From Desulfobacterales bacterium (GTDB lineage: Bacteria > Desulfobacterota > Desulfobacteria > Desulfobacterales > UBA11574), in NCBI GenBank assembly GCA_030145345.1, contig JAQYVT010000016.1, forward strand, positions 1 to 44,120: 44,120 nucleotides of DNA. Reading direction: 5' to 3'. The position numbers were made by a program, and so were the translations under genes. The notes under the pieces were generated by a model. That model saw only the letters and a list, made by a program, of their open reading frames with translations. It did no database searches and was not told the origin of the DNA. Shown here piece after piece: positions 23,447 through 32,513 of the stretch (position 1 is its first letter; each line of letters begins with the position of its first letter).

Positions 23447-24759
23447 AACATGCCTTAAACGTTTTAAGCCTGATTATTGTTCTGTATTTTGTTACAGGGT
23501 GCGCCGGTGTGCTGGGAGCTTTCACGGATTTTACCGAAAAAGTTTCCAAGGAAACTTCGGATAAAGCCTCCCGTTCCAAAGGGGTCCTCTCCCCTTCTGA
23601 TTACATTGAAAAAGCAACGGCGTTTGAAAAAAACGATGAATTACAAGCTGCACTTTTTTATTTCAAGGTTGCCGGCGCATTGAATCCGGACGATCCGGAT
23701 ATTGTCGATAAAATATCCGGTTTAGAATCGACGGTTGTTCACAAATCCTTCGAACATCTCCAAAAAGGGGGGAAATTCTTCAAAAACAAACAATTCAAAG
23801 AAGCCCGATATCACTTTCTGACGGCACTCAGATACGACCCCGACAATAAAGAAGCACTCGATTATCTGCAAAACAGACTCATCCCTAAAACATATATTTC
23901 CTATCGAGTTTCGGAAAACGATACCTTAAATTCCATATCCGAAAATTTTTACAAAAACCCGGAAAAAGCTTTTTTGATCGTCTATTTTAATGATCTTAAA
24001 CCCGACACAGCCCCTTTACCCGGAACCCTTCTCAAACTCCCTATTCTGGCACCAAAGCTTATCCAACCCACTCTAAATATTCCCGAGGAACTGCTTAAGG
24101 CGGAAAGCTTATTGAAAAAAAGACAATACGAAGCGGCGGCAAGTATCACCGAAAGGATCTTACAGAATGATCCGACCAATACCACTGCCGTTGATTTAAA
24201 AAATTCCGCCGACTATCAGGTGGGAATCCAGTTAAGCCGAGAAAAAAAGTATGGCGAAGCCATAAACATGTTCAAAAAAATAACACCCAAATCCGAAGTC
24301 GTTGATAAATCCATTCAAGACGTCATTGAAAAAGAATTGTCACAAGCGGAAAATTTTTTGAAAGAAAAAAAATATACAGCGGCAATCGCCGTTGCAGAAA
24401 ATATTTTGAGCCATGACCCATCGAACAAAGCGGGCAGAGATATTATGAATACCGCCTTGTGTCAAAATGGAAAGAGCTTGCTCATTCGCAAAAAATATAC
24501 CGAAGCCTTAACCGTGCTCAACCGCGCAGACCCTGGATATGAATGTGTCGAAAGAACCCTATCTTCGGTAAAAAATTCAATGAAAAAACAGGCTGAAATC
24601 CACTACCTTCAAGGCGTAAAATATTTTCTCAACGAGGAGCTACAAAGTGCCATAAAGGAATGGGAAACGACCCTGACCCTGGATCCCGAGCACATAAAGG
24701 CTAAAAAAGACATTAAAAACGCCAGAGGCTTGTTGGAGAAATTAAAAAAGGTCCAATAG
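23443..24759 (+). CDS. TPR and LysM-like lipoprotein
   Basis: This 438-residue lipoprotein has lipobox VTGC (Cys20). It overlaps the preceding gene by ATGA. TPR-like helical pairs occupy about residues 53-143 and again 215-430 (for example FEHLQKGGKFFKNKQFKEA and HYLQGVKYFLNEELQSAIKEW). A LysM-like module at about 153-201 separates the two blocks and resembles the module in the deacetylase upstream. It probably serves as an envelope scaffold. Its function within the cyclase operon is not known. Confidence 0.8.
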   Translation: MKHALNVLSLIIVLYFVTGCAGVLGAFTDFTEKVSKETSDKASRSKGVLSPSDYIEKATAFEKNDELQAALFYFKVAGALNPDDPDIVDKISGLESTVVHKSFEHLQKGGKFFKNKQFKEARYHFLTALRYDPDNKEALDYLQNRLIPKTYISYRVSENDTLNSISENFYKNPEKAFLIVYFNDLKPDTAPLPGTLLKLPILAPKLIQPTLNIPEELLKAESLLKKRQYEAAASITERILQNDPTNTTAVDLKNSADYQVGIQLSREKKYGEAINMFKKITPKSEVVDKSIQDVIEKELSQAENFLKEKKYTAAIAVAENILSHDPSNKAGRDIMNTALCQNGKSLLIRKKYTEALTVLNRADPGYECVERTLSSVKNSMKKQAEIHYLQGVKYFLNEELQSAIKEWETTLTLDPEHIKAKKDIKNARGLLEKLKKVQ

Positions 24760-24788
24760 CTTATTGGGCGGGCACGTGTAAAAATGAG

Positions 24789-24909
24789 GTAAGTGTTCAG
24801 GGGGTGCGCTCCCCCGCTTCACTCCGGTGTCTATGCGTCTGGTCATTTCAATGACGAAGCCGCTCCGCCAATATCGTTACACGGGGAAGCGCACCCCCTG
24901 AACACTTAC
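24789..24909. repeat. 121-bp inverted-repeat element
   Basis: The first 22 bases (24789-24810) and the last 22 bases (24888-24909) are perfect reverse complements. Pairing continues inward for about 5 more bases with one mismatch. The centre carries its own hairpin, GTCATT-TC-AATGAC (24842-24855). There is no coding content. It lies between the TPR lipoprotein and the SPFH gene and could end transcription or be a non-autonomous mobile element. It is unrelated in sequence to the palindrome at 11289. Confidence 0.85.
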
Positions 24910-24968
24910 AAAAAGAAACCCGGATGCGACACACGACAACATTTTCATTCCAATGGGAGATTTAATTT

Positions 24969-26099
24969 ATGGGCACCGACAATATCATTTTTTTGGAAAA
25001 CCTGGAATGGTTCGACAATACCGGCAAAGAACTTGTTCACCGTCTCCCCCAAAAAGGTTCTGGTGAGATCAAATACGGCGCCCAGATGACGGTCAGGGAA
25101 AGCCAGGCCGGTGTATTTTATTATCAAGGAAAGGCCCTGGATGCATTTGGGCCGGGCCGGCATACCCTCAAGACAGCCAACATTCCAATTTTGACAAAAA
25201 TTCTCAGCCTGCCCTGGGGACTCACCAGCCCCCTTAGAGCAGAGGTCTATTTTGTAAATTTAAAGGTGTTTACAAACCTTAAATGGGGGACCCGTGATCC
25301 GGTGGCCTTCAAGGATTCCGAGCTGGGGCTGATACGGCTCAGAGCCTTCGGAGTTTTCAACCTTCAGGTGATGCAGCCGGTTTTATTTATCAACAACCTT
25401 GTGGGCACCCAGAGTATGTACACCACCCAGGAAATCGAAGAATACCTGAACCGGGTCATTGTATCCAGATTCAACGATTACATGGGAGAGACCATCGACT
25501 CGATCCTAAACCTTCCGGCCAAGTACGAAGAACTTTCCCAAGGTATGGTCCAACGTCTCCAAAAGGATTTCAGCCACTTTGGTCTTGGACTGACCCACCT
25601 GTACATCAATGCCATCACGCCCCCACCCGAGGTTCAACAGGCCATTGACGACCGAAGCCGAATGGGCGTCTTCCAAGATATGAACAAACTGATGCAGATG
25701 AAAGCGGCCATGGCCATGGAAAAAGCTTCGGAAGCGGACGGTGCTGCCGGCCCGGGGATGGGGATGGGGCTCGGACTGATGATGCCGGCCATGTTTTCTC
25801 AGTACTTTGCAGGCGCGCAACCTGAGCCTCGCAAATCCGATATCCAACACGACGTTTCATGCCCGGATTGTCGTCATTCGATCCCCCCAGAAGCTAAGTT
25901 CTGCCCGTTCTGCGGGCACCAGCAACTGGTTTTCAGACAATGCACAGAATGCGGCAAAAATCTTACACCCAACGCAAAATTTTGCTCCCGCTGTGGTCAT
26001 TCTGCGGAAGAAAAGCCAAAACCCAAGGTTTGTTCAAAATGCAACAGCGAAAATTTAGCCGAATCCACCTTCTGCAACCAGTGTGGAGAGTTGCTTTAA
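24969..26099 (+). CDS. SPFH-domain protein with C-terminal zinc ribbons
   Basis: This 376-residue protein belongs to the YdjI-like group. Residues about 10-245 form the SPFH core (ESQAGVFYYQGKALDAFGPGRHTL, later LGLTHLYINAITPPPEVQQAI). A Met/Gly/Ala-rich linker (about 250-280) leads to six CxxC pairs that form three zinc ribbons: CPDC...CPFC, CTEC...CSRC and CSKC...CNQC. SPFH proteins form ring-like oligomers at membranes. B. subtilis YdjI is recruited to membranes under stress, together with partner proteins. No membrane helix is visible here. The next gene, also carrying zinc ribbons, is probably its partner. Confidence 0.85.
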   Translation: MGTDNIIFLENLEWFDNTGKELVHRLPQKGSGEIKYGAQMTVRESQAGVFYYQGKALDAFGPGRHTLKTANIPILTKILSLPWGLTSPLRAEVYFVNLKVFTNLKWGTRDPVAFKDSELGLIRLRAFGVFNLQVMQPVLFINNLVGTQSMYTTQEIEEYLNRVIVSRFNDYMGETIDSILNLPAKYEELSQGMVQRLQKDFSHFGLGLTHLYINAITPPPEVQQAIDDRSRMGVFQDMNKLMQMKAAMAMEKASEADGAAGPGMGMGLGLMMPAMFSQYFAGAQPEPRKSDIQHDVSCPDCRHSIPPEAKFCPFCGHQQLVFRQCTECGKNLTPNAKFCSRCGHSAEEKPKPKVCSKCNSENLAESTFCNQCGELL

Positions 26100-26155
26100 G
26101 GTGCCGATCCATTCCATCTTCAAAACTTCTATGGTGACACGGTTTTTTAAAATAA

Positions 26156-27385
26156 ATGCCTCGACTACGTATTGAATACCAGTGCCCTCAGTGCGGGGCG
26201 CCGGCTGTCCTGGAAGAAACGGACCGACTTTTTGTTTGCGAGTACTGCCGTGTACGATCATACCTGCTTCCCAAAGATGTTTTTCGCTATATGCTGCCCA
26301 GTTCCGCTCCGGAAAATAAGCGCCTGGTGTTCTTCCCGTACTGGCGGTTTAAAGGAATGCTTTTTTCTTGTGTGGAAAGCGGCATAAAACACAGATTTAT
26401 TGATGTCAGCCATCAGGCGGTAGAGTCCCCTTATTTCCCTATCTCCGTTGGGTTGCGCAGTCAAGCCTTGAGACTCAGTTTCGTTACACCGGAAACTCCG
26501 GGTTATTTCTTGAAGCCGACCCTGCCGTTTAAAAACATGGTGGAGACTTTTTCCCAGCGATTCAGCAGATCCTTGTCAGATCCTGTTTTCCATCAATCCC
26601 ATATCGGTGAAACAATGAGCATTATCTATTCTCCGTTTTATGCAAACGACAAAATCTACGATGCGATCCTAAACAGGCCGATTGGCCCTATGCTCCCGAC
26701 GGATTTTGATACAATGCTTCTTCCAGGGGGGCGTCCGAACTGGCGTATTCAATTTACGCCGGCCCTGTGCCCCGCTTGCGGGTGGGATTTACACGGCCAA
26801 CGCAACGCTTGGGTGCTGACCTGTAAAAACTGCAACTCGGCGTGGAGACCGGCCGGGAACAGACTCAAAAGTTTGAAATTTGCATTCATCCCGGCAAAAG
26901 AAGAAAACGTTCTTTATCTGCCTTTCTGGCGTATAAAAGCGGACATTTCCGGGATAAAACTCCAAACATATGCAGACCTGGTAAAGATCGCCAATCTGCC
27001 GAAAGCGGTTCAGAAAGACTGGCATCATATTGATTTCCATTTCTGGTCTCTGGCCTTTAAAGTTAAACCCAAGGTTTTTTTACGCCTTTCACGCAATTTA
27101 ACCCTATCGCAGCATCACGACAAACTAGTCCGAAAACTCCCGGACGGACGACTTTATCCGGTAACGTTACCGGTCAAGGAAGCCATTCAAAGCCTTACCA
27201 CCAGCCTCGCCAATTTCCTAAAACCTCAAAAAGAGGTTATGCACAACCTCCGTGATTTGACTATTAGACCCAAAAGTTATTTGCTGGTTTACATACCGTT
27301 CATGGAAAAACATCATGAATACATCCAACCTGAACTGAATTTAACCCTAAATAAAAATCAGCTTGCATTGGCTGCAAATCTTTAA
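26156..27385 (+). CDS. Zinc-ribbon protein of unknown function, SPFH partner
   Basis: This 409-residue protein follows the SPFH gene by 56 bp. It has an N-terminal zinc ribbon (CPQC at about 10-13 with CEYC at about 29-32) and a second near the middle (CPAC...CKNC at about 203-223). The remainder looks globular, with many aromatic residues, and contains a recurring phrase of the type FFPYWRFKG / YLPFWRIKAD that hints at an internal duplication. No signal peptide, membrane helix or catalytic motif was seen. I do not recognise the family. The linkage implies work with the SPFH protein. Confidence 0.75.
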   Translation: MPRLRIEYQCPQCGAPAVLEETDRLFVCEYCRVRSYLLPKDVFRYMLPSSAPENKRLVFFPYWRFKGMLFSCVESGIKHRFIDVSHQAVESPYFPISVGLRSQALRLSFVTPETPGYFLKPTLPFKNMVETFSQRFSRSLSDPVFHQSHIGETMSIIYSPFYANDKIYDAILNRPIGPMLPTDFDTMLLPGGRPNWRIQFTPALCPACGWDLHGQRNAWVLTCKNCNSAWRPAGNRLKSLKFAFIPAKEENVLYLPFWRIKADISGIKLQTYADLVKIANLPKAVQKDWHHIDFHFWSLAFKVKPKVFLRLSRNLTLSQHHDKLVRKLPDGRLYPVTLPVKEAIQSLTTSLANFLKPQKEVMHNLRDLTIRPKSYLLVYIPFMEKHHEYIQPELNLTLNKNQLALAANL

Positions 27386-27417
27386 GGTCCATCGTCATTG
27401 ACATCGCTTTTCTCATC

Positions 27418-28623
27418 TCATCTCAGCTCAAGTCCATAACCGGCCGCATTCAACCGGCCGGCGATTTCATCGACATGCGCCGGACCGCGCGTTTCGAGCT
27501 CCAAGTCGACCCGTGTTTCATAAATCGGCAACCCCCTTATATTCCGATCATGATAGATATGAAGGACATTTGCTTTTAGACTCGATATCAACGCCAGCAA
27601 TTTTGCCAAGGAGCCGGGGGTGTCGTCGAGCCGCACCCTAAAGCGCATTATCCGGCCGTTTTTTAACAAGCCCTGGCCGAGCATACGACCCAACAGAGAG
27701 CTGTCCACATTGCCGCCGCTAATCAAAAGAACGGTCCTGCTTTTCTCGGGGACAGTGACCGAGCCATTCAGAAGAGCCCCCAGAGAAATCGCACCAGCAC
27801 CTTCCGCAAGAATTTTTTTTCTTTCAAGAAGTAACAGGATCGCTGCTGCAATATGATCTTCTTCCACCAAAACCACATCATCCACAAAGTCTCGGATGAT
27901 AGGGAAATTAAGTTCACCCACCTGTTTAACGCTGATACCGTCTGCGATGGACTGTTCAGATACGACCCGGGTGTTTTTCCCTTTTCGATACGATTCATAG
28001 GCTGAAGGGCATGCAGCAGATTGAACCCCGATGATATTTACTTGAGGCCGAATCGTTTTTGCTGCCAAGGCAACACCTGAAATGAGACCGCCTCCGCCGA
28101 TGGGTACCAAAATCGAGTCGACTTCTTTTAGATCTTCCAGGATTTCCAGTGCGACGGTCCCCTGCCCCGCAATAATATCCGGATCATCGAACGGATGAAT
28201 AAAGGTCTTGTCTTCTCCTGCGATTTCCTCGGCTTTTTTGAGGCTTTCCCCTAAACTCTGGCCGGCGATGACGACCTCTCCGCCATAACCGCGGGTTGCT
28301 TCCTGCTTGCTGATGGAAGCCCATTCAGGCATTACGATGGTCGCCTGAACATGCGCTTGCTTGGCTGCCAATGCCACTCCCTGTGCGTGATTCCCCGCAG
28401 ATGCCGCCACGACGCCGCCGGAAGCGATTTTATCACGGTTTCTCAAGATACTGTGGGTTGCACCCCTGATTTTGAACGAGCCTGTTTTTTGGAGGTTTTC
28501 CAATTTTAAGTAAATTTCTCCACCGAACATTTTACTGAGAGAGGGTGAAGAGACCAGCGGCGTTCTGATGACCTTCCCTTTTATCGATTTAGCGGCTTCT
28601 TGAACGTTTTCGATGGAAATCAA
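27418..28623 (-). CDS. ilvA: Threonine ammonia-lyase with C-terminal ACT domain
   Basis: This PLP enzyme deaminates threonine to 2-oxobutyrate. The PLP lysine is in TGSFKIRGA near residue 51, AASAGNHAQGVA and the glycine loop PIGGGGLISG bind the cofactor phosphate, and a single C-terminal ACT domain (about 327-401, MRFRVRLDDTPGSLAKLL) is present. At 401 residues it matches the shorter TdcB-like form with one ACT domain, not the E. coli IlvA with two. The role could be isoleucine precursor supply or threonine breakdown. No ilv genes are adjacent, so the symbol is provisional. Confidence 0.88.
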   Translation of the reverse strand: MISIENVQEAAKSIKGKVIRTPLVSSPSLSKMFGGEIYLKLENLQKTGSFKIRGATHSILRNRDKIASGGVVAASAGNHAQGVALAAKQAHVQATIVMPEWASISKQEATRGYGGEVVIAGQSLGESLKKAEEIAGEDKTFIHPFDDPDIIAGQGTVALEILEDLKEVDSILVPIGGGGLISGVALAAKTIRPQVNIIGVQSAACPSAYESYRKGKNTRVVSEQSIADGISVKQVGELNFPIIRDFVDDVVLVEEDHIAAAILLLLERKKILAEGAGAISLGALLNGSVTVPEKSRTVLLISGGNVDSSLLGRMLGQGLLKNGRIMRFRVRLDDTPGSLAKLLALISSLKANVLHIYHDRNIRGLPIYETRVDLELETRGPAHVDEIAGRLNAAGYGLELR

Positions 28624-29023
28624 ATTTCGATCCTTTCTTTAATTGCAGGCGTTAAGGGGTTCAAGTTTCCATTCTTGTCCCCGGACTGCATTTGGGATGC
28701 GTATTTACGAGAAAAGCGTCAGTTTCGTCACCCCCAATTCAAAATTTGAAGCTAACTTGGCAATTACTTGGGAGAATGAACATTTGTAACGAGGACTTCG
28801 GATCTTCATGCCTTCTTTGTCCTTACCCCTGAACGTTGAACCCTGAACCTGTGAACGGTTATCTTTAATTCATGTATTCCCTTGCATAATTGAGCGATTA
28901 AGTATTTGACGAAATTCAAAGTTTATTCTATTTAACGGGAGGTATTCAATAATTTTTTTAATTAAATTTAGTGTGTTGAAAGATTTTGTCGCATCCAGAC
29001 AATGTTTTTGAAGGGTGCGAAAC
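28624..29023. other. Divergent spacer with a short heptad repeat
   Basis: The 400-bp spacer between the threonine ammonia-lyase gene and the phosphodiesterase gene holds no convincing gene. At 28831-28858 it contains four approximate copies of a 7-base unit based on TGAACCN (GAACGTT, GAACCCT, GAACCTG, then TGAACGG). A candidate promoter for the plus-strand gene lies at 28906-28934. Confidence 0.55.
28906..28934 (+). promoter_or_regulatory. Candidate promoter for the glycerophosphodiesterase gene
   Basis: TTGACG at 28906-28911, a 17-bp spacer and TATTTA at 28929-28934. The -35 is good, the -10 only moderate. The gene starts about 85 bp downstream. Confidence 0.4.
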
Positions 29024-29848
29024 ATGGGGGATTGGACGCAACAAATGGATATCCCAATCTGGTTTGAAAAACGTTTGCTTCAGAGTATCGATCTTTTTTA
29101 TGCAAAGTGGCCGCAGCCGCCACCCCATAAAGACCGGCTGAAACATTGCACCATCATTTCACATCGGGGAGAGCATGACAATAAAGATATTTTTGAAAAT
29201 ACATTGTCCGCCTTTGACCAGGCGAGAGACGCTGGTGTCGGGGGAATAGAATTTGATATACGCTGGACCAAAGATTTACATCCTGTTGTCTTCCACGACA
29301 CCCATCTCCAAAGGGTTTTTGGGTCCGAGGTAGAACTCAACCAAGTAACCCTGGATGCGTTGAAAACCCACTGTAGATTGATCCCTTCTCTTGAAGAAGT
29401 GATTCAAAAGTACGGGAAAATTTTGCACTTGATGGTTGAAATCAAAAAAGAAGTATATCCGGATCCATCCTATCAGATCATGGTTTTAAAAGATCTTTTT
29501 CAGGGACTATCCCCTCAAAAAGATTTTCACTTCATATCTCTGCACCCTGAAATGTTTCAATTAATCGACTTTGTACCCACATCGGCATTTCTTCCCAGTG
29601 CTCGTTTTAATATAAGGGCCTTGAGTAAACTGGCGATAGATAAAGATTATGGTGGAATTGCCGGCCATTATTTTATTCTAACAAATCGGATCCTAAGAAA
29701 ACATCGTATGAACGGACAAGATATCGGCACCGGATATATTTGTTCTAAATACTGTTTAATCCGGGAACTCAACAGAGGGGTAAAATGGATTTTTTCCAAC
29801 AATGCGGTGGAACTTCAGGGCATCTTCAATTCACTTCTGAAATATTAG
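29024..29848 (+). CDS. Glycerophosphodiester phosphodiesterase
   Basis: GDPD enzymes split glycerophosphodiesters from phospholipid turnover into sn-glycerol-3-phosphate and an alcohol. The core signature is clear: ISHRGEHDN...ENTLSAF, then GIEFDIRWTKD (metal-binding Glu and Asp), then VVFHDTHL (catalytic His). EIKKE supplies a further acidic residue. The frame opens at GTG 29015, but ATG 29024 has AAGGG eight bases upstream and is chosen, giving 274 residues. There is no signal peptide, so it is cytoplasmic. Its end overlaps the UMF1 transporter gene by 4 bp, convergently. Confidence 0.88.
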   Translation: MGDWTQQMDIPIWFEKRLLQSIDLFYAKWPQPPPHKDRLKHCTIISHRGEHDNKDIFENTLSAFDQARDAGVGGIEFDIRWTKDLHPVVFHDTHLQRVFGSEVELNQVTLDALKTHCRLIPSLEEVIQKYGKILHLMVEIKKEVYPDPSYQIMVLKDLFQGLSPQKDFHFISLHPEMFQLIDFVPTSAFLPSARFNIRALSKLAIDKDYGGIAGHYFILTNRILRKHRMNGQDIGTGYICSKYCLIRELNRGVKWIFSNNAVELQGIFNSLLKY

Positions 29849-31182
29849 ACTTCTGACAAACGGAGCGCTTCTGCCTTTCCTTTTTCCTCATCGACCCGAG
29901 AAAAAAGAATCGCGCCGATGATAAAAAGAAGCGCGATGGAAGCAATCCCACAGCGAGACGCCAGCTGTCCGACATGCATCACCTGCTCGGGAGTGGGCGA
30001 CGTCGGCATCAAAACCCAACGTACCATCAGTCCAACAGAACCCATCAGAACGGGCCCAAAAATCGCCGCAAATTTTCCCAGCATATTGTAAAACCCATAG
30101 AACTCAGCAGCCCTTTCTTTGGGTATCAGCCTTGAATAGTAAGATCGGCTCAGGGCCTGAATGCCGCCCTGAACCAAACCGATGATGACGGCCAGAATGT
30201 AAAATTCGTGTTTGTTGGTCATCATGGTTCCCCACAGTGTAACGAATAGGTATATACCGATGGCCATGTAAATGGATTTACGTACGCTCCATCGTTGTCC
30301 TAACTTTCCGAAAACAATTGCAGAAGGGAACCCAACAAACTGCGTAATTAAAAGCGCAAAAATTAAATCGTTTGAATTGAATCCAATGGACATCCCATAA
30401 TCGACGGCCATCCGAATAATGGTATCCACGCCGTCAATGTAAAACCAGTAAGCAGTTAAAAAAAGAACCACCGTCTTCATATGGCGGATCTTTTTAAGTG
30501 TACCGGCCAATTGTCGAAAACCATCGACGATCAATTCCACCCCTTTTAACGGAGTAGCGGATCTAGGTTCTTCTGGGATCCAGAAAATGGTAAAAATTGT
30601 AAACAGGCCCCACCATAACGCCACTGAAAGAAAGGCATACCTGACCGCTGTCTCCGCATCTGAAAAACCAAATTTTTCCGGCATCAATGCCATTAGAACG
30701 TTTAAAAGAAAAAGTAGTCCGCCGCCAAGATATCCCATAGAATACCCCAAGCCGGATATATAATCTATATTCTCTTTATCCGAGATACTCGGTAAAAGTG
30801 AATCGTAAAATATATTGGCACCGGAGAATCCGATAATCCCCATGACATATAAAAAAACAGCCCATACCCAATCACCTTTTTGAACCATAAACAATCCGGC
30901 GGTCATCAGTACCCCTAAATATGCAAAAAAGATCAGGAACCTTTTTCTCACCGAACCTCTGTCGGCAATTGCACCCAGGACAGGGGCCATAAGCGCCACC
31001 AATACGCTTGCGATGGAATTCCCGAATCCAAGCTGTGCAGTACTTATATTGACGTTGCCACCATAGCTCCAATATTGTTTAAAGAAAACCGGGAAAAATC
31101 CCGCCATCACGGTGGTGGCAAACGCAGAATTTGCCCAGTCATACATGAGCCAACCCCAAACAGCCTTCTTATCTTCATTCAT
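29845..31182 (-). CDS. MFS transporter, UMF1 family
   Basis: This 445-residue inner-membrane protein has about 12 predicted helices. The N-terminal VWGWLMYDWANSAFATTVMAGFFPVFFK is characteristic of the UMF1/Atg22-like branch of the major facilitator superfamily. ALSRSYYSRLIPKERAAEFYGFYNMLGK in the second half is also typical. Related fungal proteins export amino acids from the vacuole, but the bacterial substrates are not established. It is convergent with the phosphodiesterase gene and divergent from the LysR gene. Confidence 0.88.
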   Translation of the reverse strand: MNEDKKAVWGWLMYDWANSAFATTVMAGFFPVFFKQYWSYGGNVNISTAQLGFGNSIASVLVALMAPVLGAIADRGSVRKRFLIFFAYLGVLMTAGLFMVQKGDWVWAVFLYVMGIIGFSGANIFYDSLLPSISDKENIDYISGLGYSMGYLGGGLLFLLNVLMALMPEKFGFSDAETAVRYAFLSVALWWGLFTIFTIFWIPEEPRSATPLKGVELIVDGFRQLAGTLKKIRHMKTVVLFLTAYWFYIDGVDTIIRMAVDYGMSIGFNSNDLIFALLITQFVGFPSAIVFGKLGQRWSVRKSIYMAIGIYLFVTLWGTMMTNKHEFYILAVIIGLVQGGIQALSRSYYSRLIPKERAAEFYGFYNMLGKFAAIFGPVLMGSVGLMVRWVLMPTSPTPEQVMHVGQLASRCGIASIALLFIIGAILFSRVDEEKGKAEALRLSEV

Positions 31183-31539
31183 ACATCCATCCCCATGGAT
31201 TGTGGGTTAATTTAGGATCTTTAATCTAAAAGTAAGATCGATCCATCCCTCCCCACCTACCCCTACCCTATACATCAAAAACCATCAAATCTTCAATAAA
31301 TCATTCTTATATTGATTTAATCATATCTTTTTGTGTATGGAAAAGAAAAGCCGCTGAAGCGTTCAATATAGAGCAGTTCCCAAAAATATATTCCGATTCA
31401 ATTGCTTGCGATTATAATTTAGATAATCCTGGGGCTGAAACGAAATGTTATTCTGAGAAAGGCTATAAGTTGCGGGTTTTGGCAGATTATAGGCCTGTTA
31501 TGAAATAATGTGAATACGTACTGAAAGAAAGGCGTAAAA
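31183..31539. other. Divergent spacer upstream of the LysR regulator
   Basis: The roughly 360-bp spacer has no gene that I can support. It contains a TATAAT at about 31411 with only a weak -35, and AT-rich sequence near 31290-31330. LysR proteins usually bind T-N11-A sites in such divergent spacers, but none stood out clearly. Confidence 0.4.
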
Positions 31540-32439
31540 ATGGATTTATGGCAATTAAATATCTTCTGCAAGGTTATTGAGCTTGAAGGTTTTTCAAAAG
31601 CCGGAAAAGCCGTTCATCTATCTCAGCCCACCATCAGCAGCCACATCAAAGATCTAGAAAATCATTTTGGGTGTCAACTTATCGACCGTCTCGGCAAGAA
31701 AGCCGTCCCGAGTAAAGCCGGCGAACTATTACATACCTATGCCCGCAAACTGATTGCTTTGCGAGATGAGGCTGAAACCGCTATGGATGAATTTCAGGGA
31801 AAAATCAAGGGGCGCCTGGTCATCGGTGGCAGTACAATCCCCGGAGGATATATTCTGCCACAACGCATCGGTGCTTTTACAACAGATTATCCTGAGGTTA
31901 AGATTTCACTGATTATCGGTGACACCGATCAAATAATACAGGACACCCTATCTGGTTTGCTGGAACTCGGTATTGTGGGCGCCAAGCCATCCGATAAAAA
32001 CATTGCCCAGGAAAAACTAATCGAAGACGAAATGCGGCTGATTGTTACCGCAGATCATAAGTGGGCCGGGAAAAAACATATCTCCTCGGAATTATTATTC
32101 AAAGAACCTTTTATTGTTCGTGAACCCGGTTCCGGGACGTTAAAATCGATCGAGATGAGTTTAACGGAGAAAGGCCATATCGTTGAGGATCTTAACATTA
32201 TTTCAGAAATGGGAAGTACGGCGGCGATTATTCAAGGTATAAAAAGCAAGGTCGGAATTTCGATCCTCTCCACCATCGCGGTGGCAGAAGAACTGAAAGC
32301 AAAGACTTTAAAAGCTCTGGCAATTAAAGACCTGAAGCTGAAGCGAAATTTTTATCTTATAAGACACAAACATCGCAGCGCCTCTCCTTTGTGTAGGGCC
32401 TTTAACGAATTTCTTAAAAAAGAATTTACCAGAAAATAA
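31540..32439 (+). CDS. LysR-family regulator, selenium-metabolism-associated type
   Basis: This 299-residue transcription factor has an N-terminal winged helix-turn-helix (residues 1-60, GFSKAGKAVHLSQPTISSHIKDLE) and a periplasmic-binding-like effector domain (about 90-295). The opening MDLWQLNIFCKVIE and the segment GRLVIGGSTIPGGYILPQ match, from memory, the LysR subgroup annotated as selenium-metabolism-associated in Desulfobacterota and clostridia. The selC gene 28 kb away fits, but no selenium gene is adjacent. A CysB-like role in sulfur or other anion metabolism is the alternative. AAAGG lies seven bases before ATG. Confidence 0.82.
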   Translation: MDLWQLNIFCKVIELEGFSKAGKAVHLSQPTISSHIKDLENHFGCQLIDRLGKKAVPSKAGELLHTYARKLIALRDEAETAMDEFQGKIKGRLVIGGSTIPGGYILPQRIGAFTTDYPEVKISLIIGDTDQIIQDTLSGLLELGIVGAKPSDKNIAQEKLIEDEMRLIVTADHKWAGKKHISSELLFKEPFIVREPGSGTLKSIEMSLTEKGHIVEDLNIISEMGSTAAIIQGIKSKVGISILSTIAVAEELKAKTLKALAIKDLKLKRNFYLIRHKHRSASPLCRAFNEFLKKEFTRK

Positions 32440-32513
32440 CCGTTGGTGTTATACCCTCGCTTTGCGATTCCATTTAAAAAAACAGATCTGGTACGGTGAA
32501 ATTAAACGGACGT

